Shown: one piece after another, positions 1 through 11,103 of the stretch
Layout: each line of letters starts with the position of its first letter
Numbering within the stretch: the stretch's first letter is position 1
From: Solenopsis invicta
Taxonomy: Eukaryota > Arthropoda > Insecta > Hymenoptera > Formicidae
Assembly (NCBI RefSeq): GCF_016802725.1
Contig: NC_052669.1
Span: 17,947,770-18,011,769, forward strand
Direction of reading: 5' to 3'
Length of the DNA: 64,000 bases
The notes under the pieces: generated by a model
What the model was told of the DNA's origin: nothing
The model's database searches: none
Seen by the model: only the letters and a program-made list of their open reading frames with translations
Made by a program: the position numbers and the translations under genes

Positions 1-515
1 AAAATTCCAGGACTAATGATTAAATTGATCAACTTTCCAGGATAATCCAGGATTCCAGGGGACACAATGTGAAATCCATGACTTTCCATGATTTTTCATG
101 TTTTTCCAAGTAGTGAACATCCTGTAACTTCAATACTTTAGTCATTATAGTAAACAAACTGTTTTAAAATAAGTTTTTAATTTTTAGTAATTTTTCGTGA
201 AAAATAGATAACATATGTGAAGGTCAACATGACTGGAGCTGGGTCCCCTATACTGCACAATTACCGATTTTCGAAACGACAGTCTCTAAAAGATCATCTC
301 GGTATAACAAGTACATGATCGTGCGACAACCGAAAGCTCTAACTTTGTATTTTACTCTCTTGTACCATGTAAGTGTTAAATAAATAAGTGTGCTCACGTT
401 GCTAGTTTTTTTATATATAATTTAATTGTTAGTTTGACACATCTCATTTTATTCAAGATGACTCTGTTATGTTAACTCTAACACTTTTAACTGCGGGATG
501 CACATTCACGGCAAC

Positions 516-620
516 AAGACAACCAAGAAATTCTTATTAATGTAAGCGTAAAAATAAGACAATCAAGAAATTTCAATGTAAGCGTAAAAATAAGACAATC
601 AAGAAATTTCAATGTAAGCG
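516..620. repeat. 36-bp tandem repeat, three units
   Basis: Three near-identical units beginning AAGACAATCAAGAAATTTC start at 516, 556 and 592. The last two are spaced exactly 36 bp and the first carries a small length difference. There are no unique spacers, so this is a short satellite-like repeat. Confidence 0.8.
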
Positions 621-792
621 TTAAACTGCGAATAACCTTTGTCGTCAGATTATACTTATTTTTTTAATGTTTAATAATTTCTTTAAAGAACTTTTTCTGT
701 GTTTTCTAATTATAATGTATTTTTCATAAATTTTTAAAATCTTGCTTTCAGGTTAAATGCGTTGGATAAAATTGATGATAAAATGTTAATTT

Positions 793-1229
793 AAAAAATT
801 CTAGCAATTCTTTCAAAGGAATATTTGTATTTTGTAAATGCTTGGGAGTCTACAGAATCTGAGAAAAAGTCTTTTGAAAATTTAATTGCAAGACTAATAG
901 AAAAAAAAAAAGATTTTATCCCAAAAAAGAGAAAAAAGCAATTGCATATAAAAAAAAATGAAAAATGTTAAAAAGAAAGAAAAGAGTACAGATATAAGCC
1001 GTGAAAGTTGTCAAGATTTATAAAATCTACAAGACAAAGAAGACCACCTGAAAATTTTTAACATGTAATGCTAACTTATAGGGAAACAATATCAAATCCT
1101 GATCTTTAGAAAAAAACAAAACTTGGAATTTAATAGATATTAACAATTTAAAAAAAGAAAAACCTTTAACTGGAAAATGGGTTTTTCGAATAAAATAAGA
1201 TGGTAGATATAAAGCACGTCTTATTATTA
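793..1229 (+). pseudogene. copia gag and N-terminal RT fragments
   Basis: At 793-900 a frame reads EYLYFVNAWESTESEKKSF, which resembles the copia gag signature (EYxxFxxAWES). From about 1124 a second stretch reads WNLIDINNLKKEKPL, then GKWVFRIK, a stop, DGRYKARL. This is the start of the RVT_2 reverse transcriptase domain. Everything between gag and RT is absent. The stop codons inside both pieces show this is dead sequence. The RT reading ends exactly where the 1230-3400 element begins. Confidence 0.7.
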
Positions 1230-1691
1230 CCCAGATAGCCAAACGTGAATACTCAATCTAAATCAAATAATTGCAGAAATTAAGTTGCTCGTCAATTGCT
1301 ATTATGTTGCCTATAATTTAATGAAACAAAAATGTTTTTGTTAATTCAGTATTAATATGCTGAGTTTTATTGTCAAACAATGGTAGAACAATTGTTGCAA
1401 CCAATGTTTATAGCAATCTGATAGCAATATGTGAACAACGATTATCATTCATGAGTTGTGAGCAACGTGTCGGCAACCGAATGGTAATATAAAGTTAACA
1501 GAAACATGCGAGTATTACTTTTATTCATAAGTTGTGAGCAACATGTCGGCAAGCGAATAACAACTCTACTATAATAATAATTGCTGAAAAGTTTTCAGCA
1601 TTTAATTGATAATAATGTGCATTATTATTGAGTGAGAGAAGTGCATGTAAACGCCAGTACCTAAGCGACCAACTGAAGCGAAGCATCCCAG

Positions 1692-2131
1692 ATAACATTT
1701 CTTGCTGGCAAGTTTTGCGCGCGATGTGCATGCGAACTTTGTAACAGATTTGCGTTTTGTTCGTAGAACGTGTTACATCGTGTATATTGCTTACAAGTGG
1801 CTAGCTCATGTATTGTCCCATGTACTGGCAAATTACATGCAGATGGCTAACATATTGCTAGTCGTTTACTCCCCAAATAACATTTTTTGCGCGCAAAGTT
1901 TGCGTGTCTTATGCATGTAAACTGTGTACGCGGTTTGCGTGAGTTTTGCCCCTCAAGTTGGTTAAGCTCATGTATTGTCCGATACACCAGCATATTACAT
2001 GCAAATGGATACTATGTATCGGATAATTATATTTGCTTGTAAGTTGCTTGCACACAAATAACATTTTTTGCGCGCAAAGTTTGCGCGTCTCATGCATGGA
2101 AACTGTGTACGCGGTTTGCGTGAGTTTTGCC
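1692..2131. repeat. about 180-bp tandem repeat inside the 1230-3400 element
   Basis: The word ATAACATTTTTTGCGCGCAA recurs at 1877 and 2058, with a more diverged copy at 1692. Copies share the following stretch through GTACGCGGTTTGCGTGAG. The third unit is cut short by the hAT-type MITE at 2138. Confidence 0.7.
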
Positions 2132-2137
2132 AGCAAG

Positions 2138-2376
2138 CAGTGTTCTCAGATGGGACGGGATTTTTGCGCATGCGCGAGAATGTTTACGCGAAAACATATA
2201 TCACTTAATTTCACTATTAAAAGATTCTAAAATTATGCAACATATTAAATTGATTAGACCACTTAACAAAGGTACTCATACTACTCATTAATACCTTTAC
2301 GTAATGAAAATAAATACTTTACTGATGCTGAATCCACCGCGCATGCGCTAAAACCCCGTCCCATCTGAGAACACTG
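2138..2376. mobile_element. hAT-like MITE, 239 bp
   Basis: The terminal inverted repeats start CAGTGTTCTCAGATGGGACG and continue through an AT-rich core to the mirror copy. The flanks CCAGCAAG (2130-2137) and CCCGCAAG (2377-2384) form an 8-bp target duplication with one mismatch. An 8-bp duplication and CAGTG-type ends are typical of hAT elements. It encodes nothing. Confidence 0.8.
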
Positions 2377-2384
2377 CCCGCAAG

Positions 2385-2915
2385 TTGAAATTCTGTAATT
2401 TCAGATTGAAATAGATTTAACAAGTGAGTGCTAACGCCACCGCTAGGCGGCCACGCCGCAGAAGATTTTCTCATGAGTTGAATGCAGCCACAAACGTTAT
2501 ATCTAGAAACTACCGCCGCAGACTCGTCAGCTCATACTTTAGTGACACTTTTAGGAGCTGTTTTTTGTAACCTCGAGACGAATACTCGTTCTCATTCTTT
2601 TGAAACATGGCGTGTGTGTGAAACGTGTTCCACATAAAATTTTATATTTTTACATGTAAATAACGATTTGTATTGTTATTTAATTTTGTACATAAATTAA
2701 ATGTTTAATTCAAATTTAATTTTTTTTTAAATCTTTTTTAACGAAAAGAATACAAGAAATATTTTTTTTTTGTAAACTAAACATTTATTACGTTTACATT
2801 AATGTATTCTGTTTTAATAAATTTATCTGAGTTCGGATCTTATTTTTCAATCGATCTTAATACCGTATTTTCGGTGCAGAAATCCCGATTGATTCGAATT
2901 ACCGATCTGCTCTAT
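2385..2915 (-). repeat. dispersed repeat, inverted copy of 38030-38545
   Basis: About 500 bp match the reverse complement of 38030-38545, with small differences. Both copies contain the AT-rich tract with ATTTTGTACATAAATTAAAT and the stretch ending GGGATTTCTGCACCGAAAAT when read in the 38 kb orientation. It is not coding. It probably represents part of the CCCTGCC-ended element seen whole at 37992-40263. Confidence 0.75.
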
Positions 2916-3403
2916 CTGGTGAACATAAGTCTTGACACAGATTTTGTAACAAGATCTATATGGTATTTATAGAAGGGATATGAAAAGGATTAAAAATCTT
3001 TTTACCTGTTGTTTATAACATGATAGCAATTTAAAAACACAATATGTTGCACGTCAGTTGTTCACAAATTGCTGAAAATCGTTGTCATCAGATTGCCGAC
3101 AAGTTTCTTGCATTGTCTGCAATCTGAGGGCAACCTAACAGCAACACTTGTTTCCTACCTATTGTTTAGATTTTAAGGATTCCTGACGTGTTGCGCGCCA
3201 GTTGCCAGCAAGTTGCTGAAAACTAAGTTTAAAGTCTATTGCCAATAGATTGTTGGAAACTTGCCATTATTATATTTTGAAAATTGTTACTGACAAAAAC
3301 ATACTGAAAAGAGGATACCTCCTTCTGTTGCTTTGCTGACAACTTATGAGCGATATTTGTGGCAAGTTGCCGACAATTTGCAATCATTTGGCTATCTGGG
3401 TTA

Positions 3404-3770
3404 GAGGTTGTAAACAGGAGCAAGGTGTAAAGTACTAAAGAAACTTCTAGGCCTGTAATCTGTATGTATGTTTGCTTTGGCAGCAATAAAAAAATATAAA
3501 TTGGTAACATTTGACATCAAAACAGCATTTTTATATGGAAATGTTGAAGAAAATATGTATCCTCCTGAAGGATACAATTGTAAAGGAATATTTAAACTTA
3601 AAAAGGCATTGTATGAATTGAGACAAGCACCTTTGCGTTGGAATATTTGTTTAAGAGACTTCTTGAAAGAACAAGATTTCAAACCACTTTACAGTAAACA
3701 ATGTATCAAAAAGAAAAATAAAGAATTGATTCTAGGAATTTATGTAGATGATGAAGTATTAAAATAAAAA
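3404..3770 (+). pseudogene. copia reverse transcriptase core, broken
   Basis: This continues the RT split at 1229. A frame of 99 codons from 3468 carries FDIKTAFLYGNVEENMY, LKKALYELRQAP and YVDDE. These are the copia RT motifs around the first catalytic Asp and the YVDD active site. A frameshift lies just before it, between the GVKY reading and MFALAA. The expected length is about 240 residues, so only half is readable. Confidence 0.85.
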
Positions 3771-3989
3771 AATTTACAAGAAAACGATAAAACAGCTTAA
3801 ACAGAATTTAAAATGACAGTGATTTATAAACCAAAAGTTTTTTGTAGGATTTATTAGAAATAACAAAAAAAGAAGATAAAATTAAACTAAAGCAAGAAAA
3901 ATGATTAAAAATGAAGAAAAGAATTTATATAAGAAAGAAGATTATAGTTATAGAGAAGTAGTAGAAAGTCTATTATAATCTTTCAACTA

Positions 3990-4440
3990 AAACAAGATCT
4001 GATGTATTTTATGCAGTTGGATATAGTAGTAGATATATTGAAAATTATTCACAACATAATATAATTAATCTAAAATATATAATAAAGTATCTTAATGGTA
4101 CAACTGATCAAAAAATTCAATATGAAGAAAAAGCAAGATTTACTTTAAGCTTACTGTGACACAGATTTCGCAAGAGATCAAATAACACGATGAAGTACGA
4201 CGAGTTATATAATAATTTATGGAAGAGGAGCAATAAGTTGGTATTCTCGAAGACAATCAATAATAGTACTCGCAAGCACAGAAGCTGATATATAGCAACA
4301 GAATATTGTAAGAAGTTGTTGTATTTAAAAACTTTATTGGAAAAATTGCTAGATAAAGAAATTGATATAGAACTTAATGTTGACAATCAAAGTACAATTT
4401 CATTAATAACAAATGGAATATTTAATAAAAGTAATAAAAC
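3990..4440 (+). pseudogene. copia RT C-terminus and RNase H relic
   Basis: In shifting frames I read STKTRSDVFYAVGYSSRYIE, then IIKYLNGTTDQKIQYEEKA, then KHRS-stop-YIATEYCKKLLYL, then LNVDNQSTISLI. These correspond to the RT thumb (normally TRPDI.YAV), the LKGT motif, the STEAEYIA motif and the DNQS motif of RNase H. Several frameshifts and stops separate them. Confidence 0.7.
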
Positions 4441-4860
4441 TAAAATATTATGCAACAATCGCGTTTCTTGATATCTTGATATATTTACCTTTTTTTTATT
4501 AGGTAGATTTTTCTTCTTGAATTGAAAATTCCAATGATGTTGAATCGACAGTTGCTTGTTATTACTAGTTATTACAAATCTACGTAGTGCATTCAGTATA
4601 AGCTTGTGCACTAGTTATACATATATCTACGTAGTGAAATCAGTATAACAATATATAAAAAAAGCAATATAATACATTAGTAAAAGACAGAGTTAAATAA
4701 TAACTAGTTAATAACATTTAATACTAGAATGTTCATGCAATTTAATAATCGTATATTAGTTGTTTCAATTATTAATGCAATGTATATTTTGAAAATAAAT
4801 TGACACTTGAAACAAGTATCAAATGATTGAATAAAGATATAAAAATTATTTTTCTTTCTG
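4441..4860. other. AT-rich stretch, no gene seen
   Basis: It contains two similar words around TCTACGTAGTG (near 4570 and 4627) that could be remains of an LTR of the neighbouring copia relic. I could not find a matching second copy. Confidence 0.3.
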
Positions 4861-5299
4861 GTTTCAGAAATTTGTAACTGGATTAATTAATAAGTAAGAT
4901 AAGTACATTTTGAATTCTGTTTATTAAAGTTAAGTGTAACTTTATAATGTATATAAAGTTCACTGAAAAACTAGTTAAATAATACATAATAATATTAAAT
5001 AGGCTCGCTGTGTTACAAAATAAATGTTATCGTAATTTAATAAATTTATTGTATATTAATCTTGCTGTTACCTGACTGATATTTAATAATGTTTCTAAGT
5101 TTCTTATAAAATGATATTATCCCTCTTATAAAAAATAATTTATTTTTTAACACAGCGAGTATATTAAAAATCATTATATTATTTTAATAACTAATTCAAT
5201 AAACTCTATGCATTGTAAAAGGTACACTTAACTTTATTAACTTTAATAAACAGGATTCAATACCTTACAATTATTAATCCAGTTACAAATTTTTGAAAC
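4861..5299. mobile_element. foldback MITE, about 440 bp, interrupted
   Basis: Long imperfect inverted repeats start GTTTCAGAAATTTGTAACTG at the left and end CAGTTACAAATTTTTGAAAC at the right. The similarity runs inward for over 100 bp, including the motif TTTATTAAAGTTAAGTGTA and its mirror. A smaller MITE (5002-5159) lies between the arms. No coding capacity. Confidence 0.8.
5002..5159. mobile_element. 158-bp MITE with TA flanks, nested
   Basis: The ends read GGCTCGCTGTGTTACAAAAT and, at the right, TTTTTTAACACAGCGAG. Both are preceded or followed by TA, as expected for a Tc1/mariner-type non-autonomous element. It sits inside the 4861-5299 foldback MITE. Confidence 0.7.
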
Positions 5300-5369
5300 T
5301 AAAAAGAACACAGTGCTGAGGCTTTTAAAACTCATCTTGTAAAATTGAACGTTCAAAAGGCAACCCTTA

Positions 5370-5526
5370 GGGCCAGTTTCACAACTACCGATTAACTTAA
5401 CTGACTGGTTAAGTGTCAATCGTGATTGGTTATTTCTGGTCAATTCTACTTAACGACAAATACAATTGGTCAATTCCGATAGAATAATCAGCCGATTAAA
5501 TTAACCGATGGTTGTGAAACCTGCTC
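5370..5526. mobile_element. 157-bp MITE with TTA target duplication
   Basis: Imperfect terminal repeats GGGCCAGTTTCACAACTACC and the mirror of GAGCAGGTTTCACAACCATC are flanked by TTA on both sides (5367-5369, 5527-5529). GGG ends with a TTA duplication fit the PIF/Harbinger pattern. Confidence 0.7.
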
Positions 5527-5529
5527 TTA

Positions 5530-6180
5530 GAAAAATAAAATACATGTTGTAGGAAAGTATTAGATATAGATTGTTAATGTAACTCACCTTTGATATTTAT
5601 GAATATAATAGGCTCAATTCGACGCGTTTTTACACGACGAAACGAACGAAGTCGGTAAAAAAAGTGTCGCTCTGCTCCGCGAAGTGAGATCGCTTTGCTC
5701 AAAAATCACTTTGACGCGAAACGCGACCGTGCCTCTCGATGATGGTTTCGCTTGCACTTTGCACTTGGCGCCAAACGCAACCGCACCTTTTGATAATTTG
5801 ATATTGACGATTGTTAACGATTATTCAGGTTATAATCACATTGATACAGTGGACAATATGAATTAGCAACCTCCCACGGCGTAAAACTTTATATCGAGTC
5901 GTTAATGTATATTAATCGATCCAATCGATAATGTAAATCAGCGACCCTCACGGTGCAAAACTTTATTATACACGGGGCAATCTCACAGTTGAATGTAATT
6001 GGTTCTTACTTTTAGATTCAACCAATCACATTAAATTGCTACTTAACCGGTCAGCAAGCAATCGTAAGGATCTATTCAAGCAAACTTGCACATATAACTG
6101 TATAACTATATGCCCAAAGAAAACAATTGTTTCATTTTTTTCTTATACATGTGCTAATAAAGGCAGAAGCACACACTTTT
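5530..6180. other. non-coding stretch with two diverged repeats
   Basis: I see no gene. Two related segments, near 5868-5908 (AGCAACCTCCCACGGCGTAA) and 5936-5975 (CAGCGACCCTCACGGTGCAA), look like a diverged direct repeat. The preceding 5620-5760 is locally GC-rich. Confidence 0.4.
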
Positions 6181-6291
6181 GCATAGCTGCATAATCATGT
6201 GCATAAGAAAATTAATTGGTCCATTAGCACATGCATAAGGAAATGGACCAATCAATTTCTTTATGCATATGGTTATGCAGCTAACTAAAAT
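6181..6291. mobile_element. short palindromic MITE
   Basis: The sequence around TGCATAATCATGTGCATAAG is mirrored by CTTTATGCATATGGTTATGC at 6260-6279. The arms meet near 6230 around TTGGTCCATT and its mirror AATGGACCAA. It encodes nothing. Confidence 0.65.
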
Positions 6292-7187
6292 CTTTTGTAA
6301 TTCTTTAATTAATGCACTGCATTAAAAATTACTCAAGAGACGATATTTTTTAAATCTTAAGTAATGTTTATAAATAAATAATGTCTTAAAATGCTTATAC
6401 GGCTCTCTGGTTGATGACATCTTAATGACATCTTAATAAGATGGCATTTAAGACGGTCTCATATATAAGAATCAACCTCTACATTTATGCCAAGTTTCAT
6501 TAAAAACTTAATTTTATACTTTGCGAAGTTCTCTTGTGAGATCACAGTTAATCTGCATTGGTGGAAATAAGCATTAATTGCACAATGAAAAACACAAGTA
6601 ATATAATAATAATATTATTCCTCATTTTCATGTTATCTGAGGTCATATCTCAGGTACCATATTCTTGAAAATATGCAAATAACTCACAGCATATTTCAAA
6701 AATAGGACCTCTGTCCTTTTCATTATGCAATAGGCATTAGTATATTTTTAATTGCACTAGGCTTGAATTCAATTTGAAGCTACTTAATGATGTCCCATGT
6801 TCTATTTTAAGTTCTAATTAGACAATTTTTACATGTAATGACATTTTAACTCAACTCGGATTGGATTAAATTCAAGCATTCAGAAATGCTATCTGATTGG
6901 TTGTGTTGGTTTCGCGTGAACTGTTTGGTTGTTAATAAATTTTCGCGCTATGAGACGCCGATCTAAACAATTACGTTCCTTGAGGCCGTCTACATAATCT
7001 TCGGTTCAAAGTTAAAAGAAAAGACTCTAATAGAGTTTGCTTTCTATCCAATACTGACTTTGCCCTTAATAAAAACTTGATTTCATAAGGATTTCATAGT
7101 GATTTCATCTGATTGCAAATGATTTCATCTGATTACATAATGATTTTTCGTGATTGCATATGTAATTATCAGATTTGTTATGATTAA
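6292..7187. other. non-coding; TGATTTCAT repeats at its end
   Basis: I see no gene. From about 7078 to 7170 the word TGATTTCAT/TGATTGCAT recurs several times. Together with the CACGTGATT repeats at 8325-8440 these may be the subterminal repeats of one element later opened by the piggyBac-like insertion at 7188-8164. Confidence 0.4.
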
Positions 7188-8164
7188 CCCTTAAACACAC
7201 CGATCCTGTAAAATACGGAAACACATTTTTGAGTCTGGGAGACTTTTTCAACTTTGAGAAGCTATAACTTTGATTACAATCAATATTTTTCTACATTTTT
7301 TTTTTAAACAATAGTTCAAAATCTCAGGAGTGTGACTGCATAATCGGCATTGCCGAAAAATAATTTATTGTGAAATTATAAAAGAAAAACCATGAAGCAA
7401 AAATAAGAAATCGGTCAAAAATCCACTTTTCCTTCAAAAAATCATATCTTTGCAACAAAAATCGTTTAAAGACTTTCAAATACGGCGTTTTAAAGCTAAA
7501 GAGTCACACTTTCAAAATAAAATTTGACAAAGTCATTTCTTTTAAAAAGTACAATTATGTAACATGGAGAATACGAGGTATTTTTGAGCATCTAAAAATC
7601 TACTTTAAAAAAAAATCATATCTTTGCAACAAAAAACTTTGAGGAACTTTACAATACGGCGTTTTAAAGCTAAAGATTCATACTTTCAAAAAAAAATTAT
7701 ATCATTGTTATTTCTATTAAAAAATATACTTATGTAACAAGGCGAATATAAGGTATTTTTGATTAAATCATGTCTACAATTGAAAATTGATGTGTTTCAT
7801 GATATATTTCGGAAAAACTCCCTTTTCTACGGCAGTTTATAGTATTCCAACTTTAAACAGAGTATATGCGAGTTACATCTGCAAACCGACCTGTTCGAAC
7901 CTATTTTGTCCAGTTTTTTTATGTAAAATACTCACAACAAAAGTTTCACTTACACACTATATGGGTCGCATTGATCCTAACAAAACTTTGCTGCCGTGCC
8001 ATTTGAATTCTAGTTGACCAAAAAAGTTCATCAACCATATCAATCGAAAGAGGAGATTTCAAACTTTTTTTACGTCTTGGTTTGAACCTTCTATCTCATT
8101 CCGTCTTCACATAGCAAGCGTTCAAAAATTCATATAGGGTCTCTCAGACTCACGTGTTTAAGGG
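7188..8164. mobile_element. piggyBac-like non-autonomous element, 977 bp
   Basis: The terminal repeats are CCCTTAAACAC and its mirror GTGTTTAAGGG. Each is flanked by TTAA (7184-7187 and 8165-8168). CCC/GGG-type ends with a TTAA duplication are the piggyBac pattern. No transposase frame is present. The interior carries a tandem duplication (7434-7770). Confidence 0.85.
7434..7770. repeat. about 180-bp tandem duplication in the piggyBac-like element
   Basis: Two copies share ATCATATCTTTGCAACAAAA, then AATACGGCGTTTTAAAGCTA, then a poly-T stretch, then TATGTAAC and AAGGTATTTTTGA-like words. They start near 7440 and 7615. Confidence 0.75.
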
Positions 8165-8324
8165 TTAAAAATGATTTTATTTAATTAGAACCATTATTAC
8201 TGATTGTTAACTTCTCTCAAGTAAAATTAAATTGAGGCATAACCATATAGAAAACAGATATGCACTCGATTGCTGATTTTAAAAGTTTGCACTGATTTCA
8301 TAATTATTTTTATAATAATTTTAA

Positions 8325-8440
8325 AAATCACGTGATAAAATCATGTAATCATATTATCACATGATTACGTGATTCATTAATGACGTGACTCGTTACGTGA
8401 TTTTATCATGTGATTTTGTCACGTGATTCAGTAGGATAAT
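8325..8440. repeat. clustered CACGTGATT/CATGTGATT repeats
   Basis: At least six copies of the word CACGTGATT or CATGTGATT, in both orientations, lie in about 115 bp. Such clusters are typical of subterminal repeats of DNA transposons. The element they belong to could not be bounded. Confidence 0.5.
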
Positions 8441-8488
8441 ATTAAATTAATACTTACGTGGAGGTGCCGCGTTTTCATCGACGATATT

Positions 8489-8992
8489 TTGAACGATTCC
8501 TGCGTCGGGGGGACCAACGGCGGCGACGGCTGCGGCGTCGCAAGGACCAACGACGGCGGTGTTGCGACGACCGACCGCGACGGGGGCGGCATCGCGAGAA
8601 TCGAGGGCGGCGATGTCGCAATAGAGTCCTATATCAAGAGAGAAGCGACATTGATGTCCGAAGCTCTGATTGGTAATCTGATTGATACTTGATTGGCTAA
8701 GCGAGCAGCCATATTGTGACCACAGCTGTTTGTAGAATGATACGAATGGTGTTTGATGACGTTAAAGCGGTCCCAAAATGGCGGTGGAGAACTCAATTGG
8801 ATACTGAAGGTTGTGGTGGGGGTTCGATGTCGCTTCTCTCTTTATATAGGACTCTACGTCGCAAGGACCGACGGCAGCGTCGATGGCAACGGCGTTGCGG
8901 CGACTGACATTAGTGGTGTCACGCATACCGACGGCATCGCGAGGACGAGCGTCAGAGACGCAATAAGAAATTTCATTTGGAAATTTGAGACT
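8489..8992. repeat. GC-rich minisatellite, split by a MITE
   Basis: Degenerate short units related to GGCGTCGCAAGGACCAACG recur on both sides of the MITE at 8624-8854. The base composition is far more GC-rich than the surroundings. Open frames exist only because the units are rich in Gly, Asp, Arg and Thr codons, and I do not regard them as a gene. Confidence 0.55.
8624..8854. mobile_element. GAGTCC-ended MITE, TA-flanked
   Basis: Inverted repeats GAGTCCTATATCAAGAGAGA and the mirror, ending GGACTC, are flanked by TA on both sides. The inverted similarity covers about 35 bp. The end sequence resembles that of the MITE at 40600-40853. It interrupts the GC-rich minisatellite. Confidence 0.75.
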
Positions 8993-10428
8993 CATGTCTC
9001 TCATTTCAATCTAAAATTTAAATAAAATCTTTTAAAAAATGTATCACATGTCTTAATTTAATGATTTTTTATAATATAAAACTTATTAGTACTTACTTCG
9101 ACTTCGCTGTCGCTCATTTTAATATTAAAATATAAATTTATCGTGCTAAAAACTGCGATTTTGCCTGCTCCAATTTCCTCTTCAAAAAAAATTGGAAACA
9201 ATCCAGCGACTTGAGAGAAGTTGGTGAAAAATGACGCTATCGTTAAGTGATATATGTATAGAGAGGGAAATCAGAGTAAAGGGGGAAAATCGCCAGCGAC
9301 TTCTCTCTGCGCAAGGTAGAGGAGGAAAAAGAAGAAGACGAAAACGGGGACAAGGACGAGAAGATATTTTATAATTAGATTTAAGTCTTTTTGTTTTATT
9401 TTTGTTTTTCAATTAACTCCATAATATAATATAAATTAAAAACTAAAATAAAATTTTGTGTTAAAAAGTGTTTTCACGCGTGTGTCTTGATATATGCATA
9501 TAAATTTGTTCTTTTTTATTTTCATAATAATTATCTATTACTAATACAAAGATATATCCATGTAAACATTTATAATTTGTGGTAATCAACATAATAACAT
9601 TATGTCCAAACAAATTTTAACTGTATAAATTTTAAATATACAAAAATTTTAAATATACAAAAGTTTCTTTTTTTTAAATTTATAATTGAAATGATCAATA
9701 CAATTTTCGATTGCAAAAGATAACATTGTATTAGATAATGTTATTGTGAATGCGCAGAATAACAAGGTATTTAAATACAAATTTTACTACTGCACTATAA
9801 ATACATGTTGGATAAGATTTAGAAAATTCTAAATTTCTTGTAGAAAAAAATAAAACAGAGAAGAAATTATAAGAATAGTAATATATTTTCATACTGTCAG
9901 AAATACATTTCTGTTAGAAAAAAATCTGATAAATTTTCAATCAGAGTTGTTCAGCTAGCCAATAAATAGTTTTCATTAATTTGATAATGATTATTTTGAA
10001 TACAATAATTTAGATTTGATTAACATTGATAGTAAACACTGCAACTATCTCTATCATCATCTCTCAATTTATATTAGTAAAATCAACAAATACATAAATA
10101 ATCTTTTAATAATATTAAGTATATTATAGTATTATACAGTGTTATCTGCTGATTAAATCTAATATAATTATCTATTCTTATTTATTTACACAATTCTTGG
10201 ATTAATTATCAGTTGATAACTGACGAGAGAGATTCGGTCTTGATTTTATCTTAATTTTTTTTTATTAAATTTCTCATAATACAATCTTACTGCTTTTTCA
10301 AGTTATAAAGATAACAAATTTAATTTTTGTCCGTAAATATTTCTTGCAATCGTTTTCTTTTTTTAAAAAAAAAGAAAGCTATTTTAGCTTTGTAGATAGT
10401 GAATTCCGTTTAAGACCTGGATGATTTA
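8993..10428. other. AT-rich non-coding stretch
   Basis: I see no gene or RNA. A purine-rich segment lies at about 9255-9370. Confidence 0.4.
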
Positions 10429-10830
10429 TCATAAAGTAAACTCTTCAAGTTCTTTCAGCAATTCATCTTCCTCTTTAATCTTGTCTAATTGATTGATTTC
10501 TAACTATATTTCTGATTTCAACTGCTCTTTCAATTTAGAAATTTGATCTAATTTCTGTGACACAAATCAAAATAATTAATGTAAATCTAATAATAATGTA
10601 AGAAATAGAAAAAAGAAACATCACTATTTAGATGCTATACTTACGCTTGTTACTTTCTTTATTTTCTTATTTTTTTCAAGATTATTCAGTTAATTTTATT
10701 TTGGTGCTTGTAGTTATATTTGTAACATGTTCAGTGACAGTAGGATTGTTAGACTCTAGTTCTTTTTTCGCTTTCTTTGCTTCCCGATTTTTCTTCATTT
10801 TCAATGCAGTTTTGAATGGATTCGTTGTAG
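10429..10830 (-). pseudogene. eIF2A C-terminal gene fragment, two exons, broken
   Basis: On the minus strand one exon (about 10830-10645) reads FKTALKMKKNREAKKAKKEL and, after a frameshift, NNLEKNKKIKKVTS. A clean intron with GTAAGT at 10644 and CAG at 10557-10555 follows. The next exon (10554-10429) reads KLDQISKLKEQLKSEI, a stop, LEINQLDKIKEEDELLKELE and a terminal stop. This matches what I remember of the C-terminus of translation initiation factor eIF2A: a basic ALKN..KREAKKA block, then a coiled coil ending in LEKNQLEKI..E..LLKELE. The stop (10504-10506) and the frameshift mean it is not functional as read. The retained intron argues for a genomic duplicate rather than a retrocopy. Upstream exons are absent. 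The segment abuts a TA microsatellite and a transposon. Confidence 0.7.
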
Positions 10831-10888
10831 ACAAATTTAATAAAATTAAGAGATACTTTCATATACATATATATTCATACACATACAT

Positions 10889-10889
10889 T

Positions 10890-10944
<55 letters not shown>
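10889..10944. repeat. (TA)n microsatellite
   Basis: A pure TA run. A second TA run lies at 11062-11098, directly before the Tc1/mariner-type element. Confidence 0.95.
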
Positions 10945-10947
<3 letters not shown>

Positions 10948-11060
10948 CATGAAAGCTATGGAAGAGTACATGTCATGTGAATTATATAAAAACGATACGG
11001 TGGATGCTCGTATGCATAATACTCATAATTCCAAAGCAAGGTCAGATACATAATTTAAAC

Positions 11061-11103
<43 letters not shown>

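Larger units (their letters stand above)
1230..3400. mobile_element. 2.2 kb DNA transposon with CCCAGATAGCCAAA ends
   Basis: The ends are perfect 14-bp inverted repeats, CCCAGATAGCCAAA and TTTGGCTATCTGGG. They are flanked by TTA on both sides (1227-1229 and 3401-3403). Removing the element and one TTA restores the copia RT frame across the joint (KARLII then RGCKQEQG), which fixes both borders. Subterminal zones carry repeated GTTGC/GCAAC words, for example GAGCAACGTGTCGGCAA. No transposase is encoded, so it is non-autonomous. A hAT-type MITE and a piece of another repeat lie inside it. Confidence 0.85.
780..4440 (+). mobile_element. Ty1/copia retrotransposon relic, split by a DNA transposon
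   Basis: Fragments of gag, reverse transcriptase and RNase H appear in the order expected for a Ty1/copia element, with many stops and frameshifts. Most of gag, the protease and the integrase are missing between about 940 and 1100, so an internal deletion preceded or accompanied decay. A 2171-bp DNA transposon (1230-3400) interrupts it inside the conserved KARL motif. No LTRs could be identified. The tail fades after the RNase H motif near 4440. Confidence 0.8.

Noticed and set aside
516..620. CRISPR-like array of 36-bp repeats
   Set aside because: The units are directly adjacent with no unique spacers, and the context is an insect genome.
8458..8692. Arg-rich and Gly/Asp-rich frames in the GC-rich island
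   Set aside because: Both arise from the short GC-rich repeat units read in different frames.
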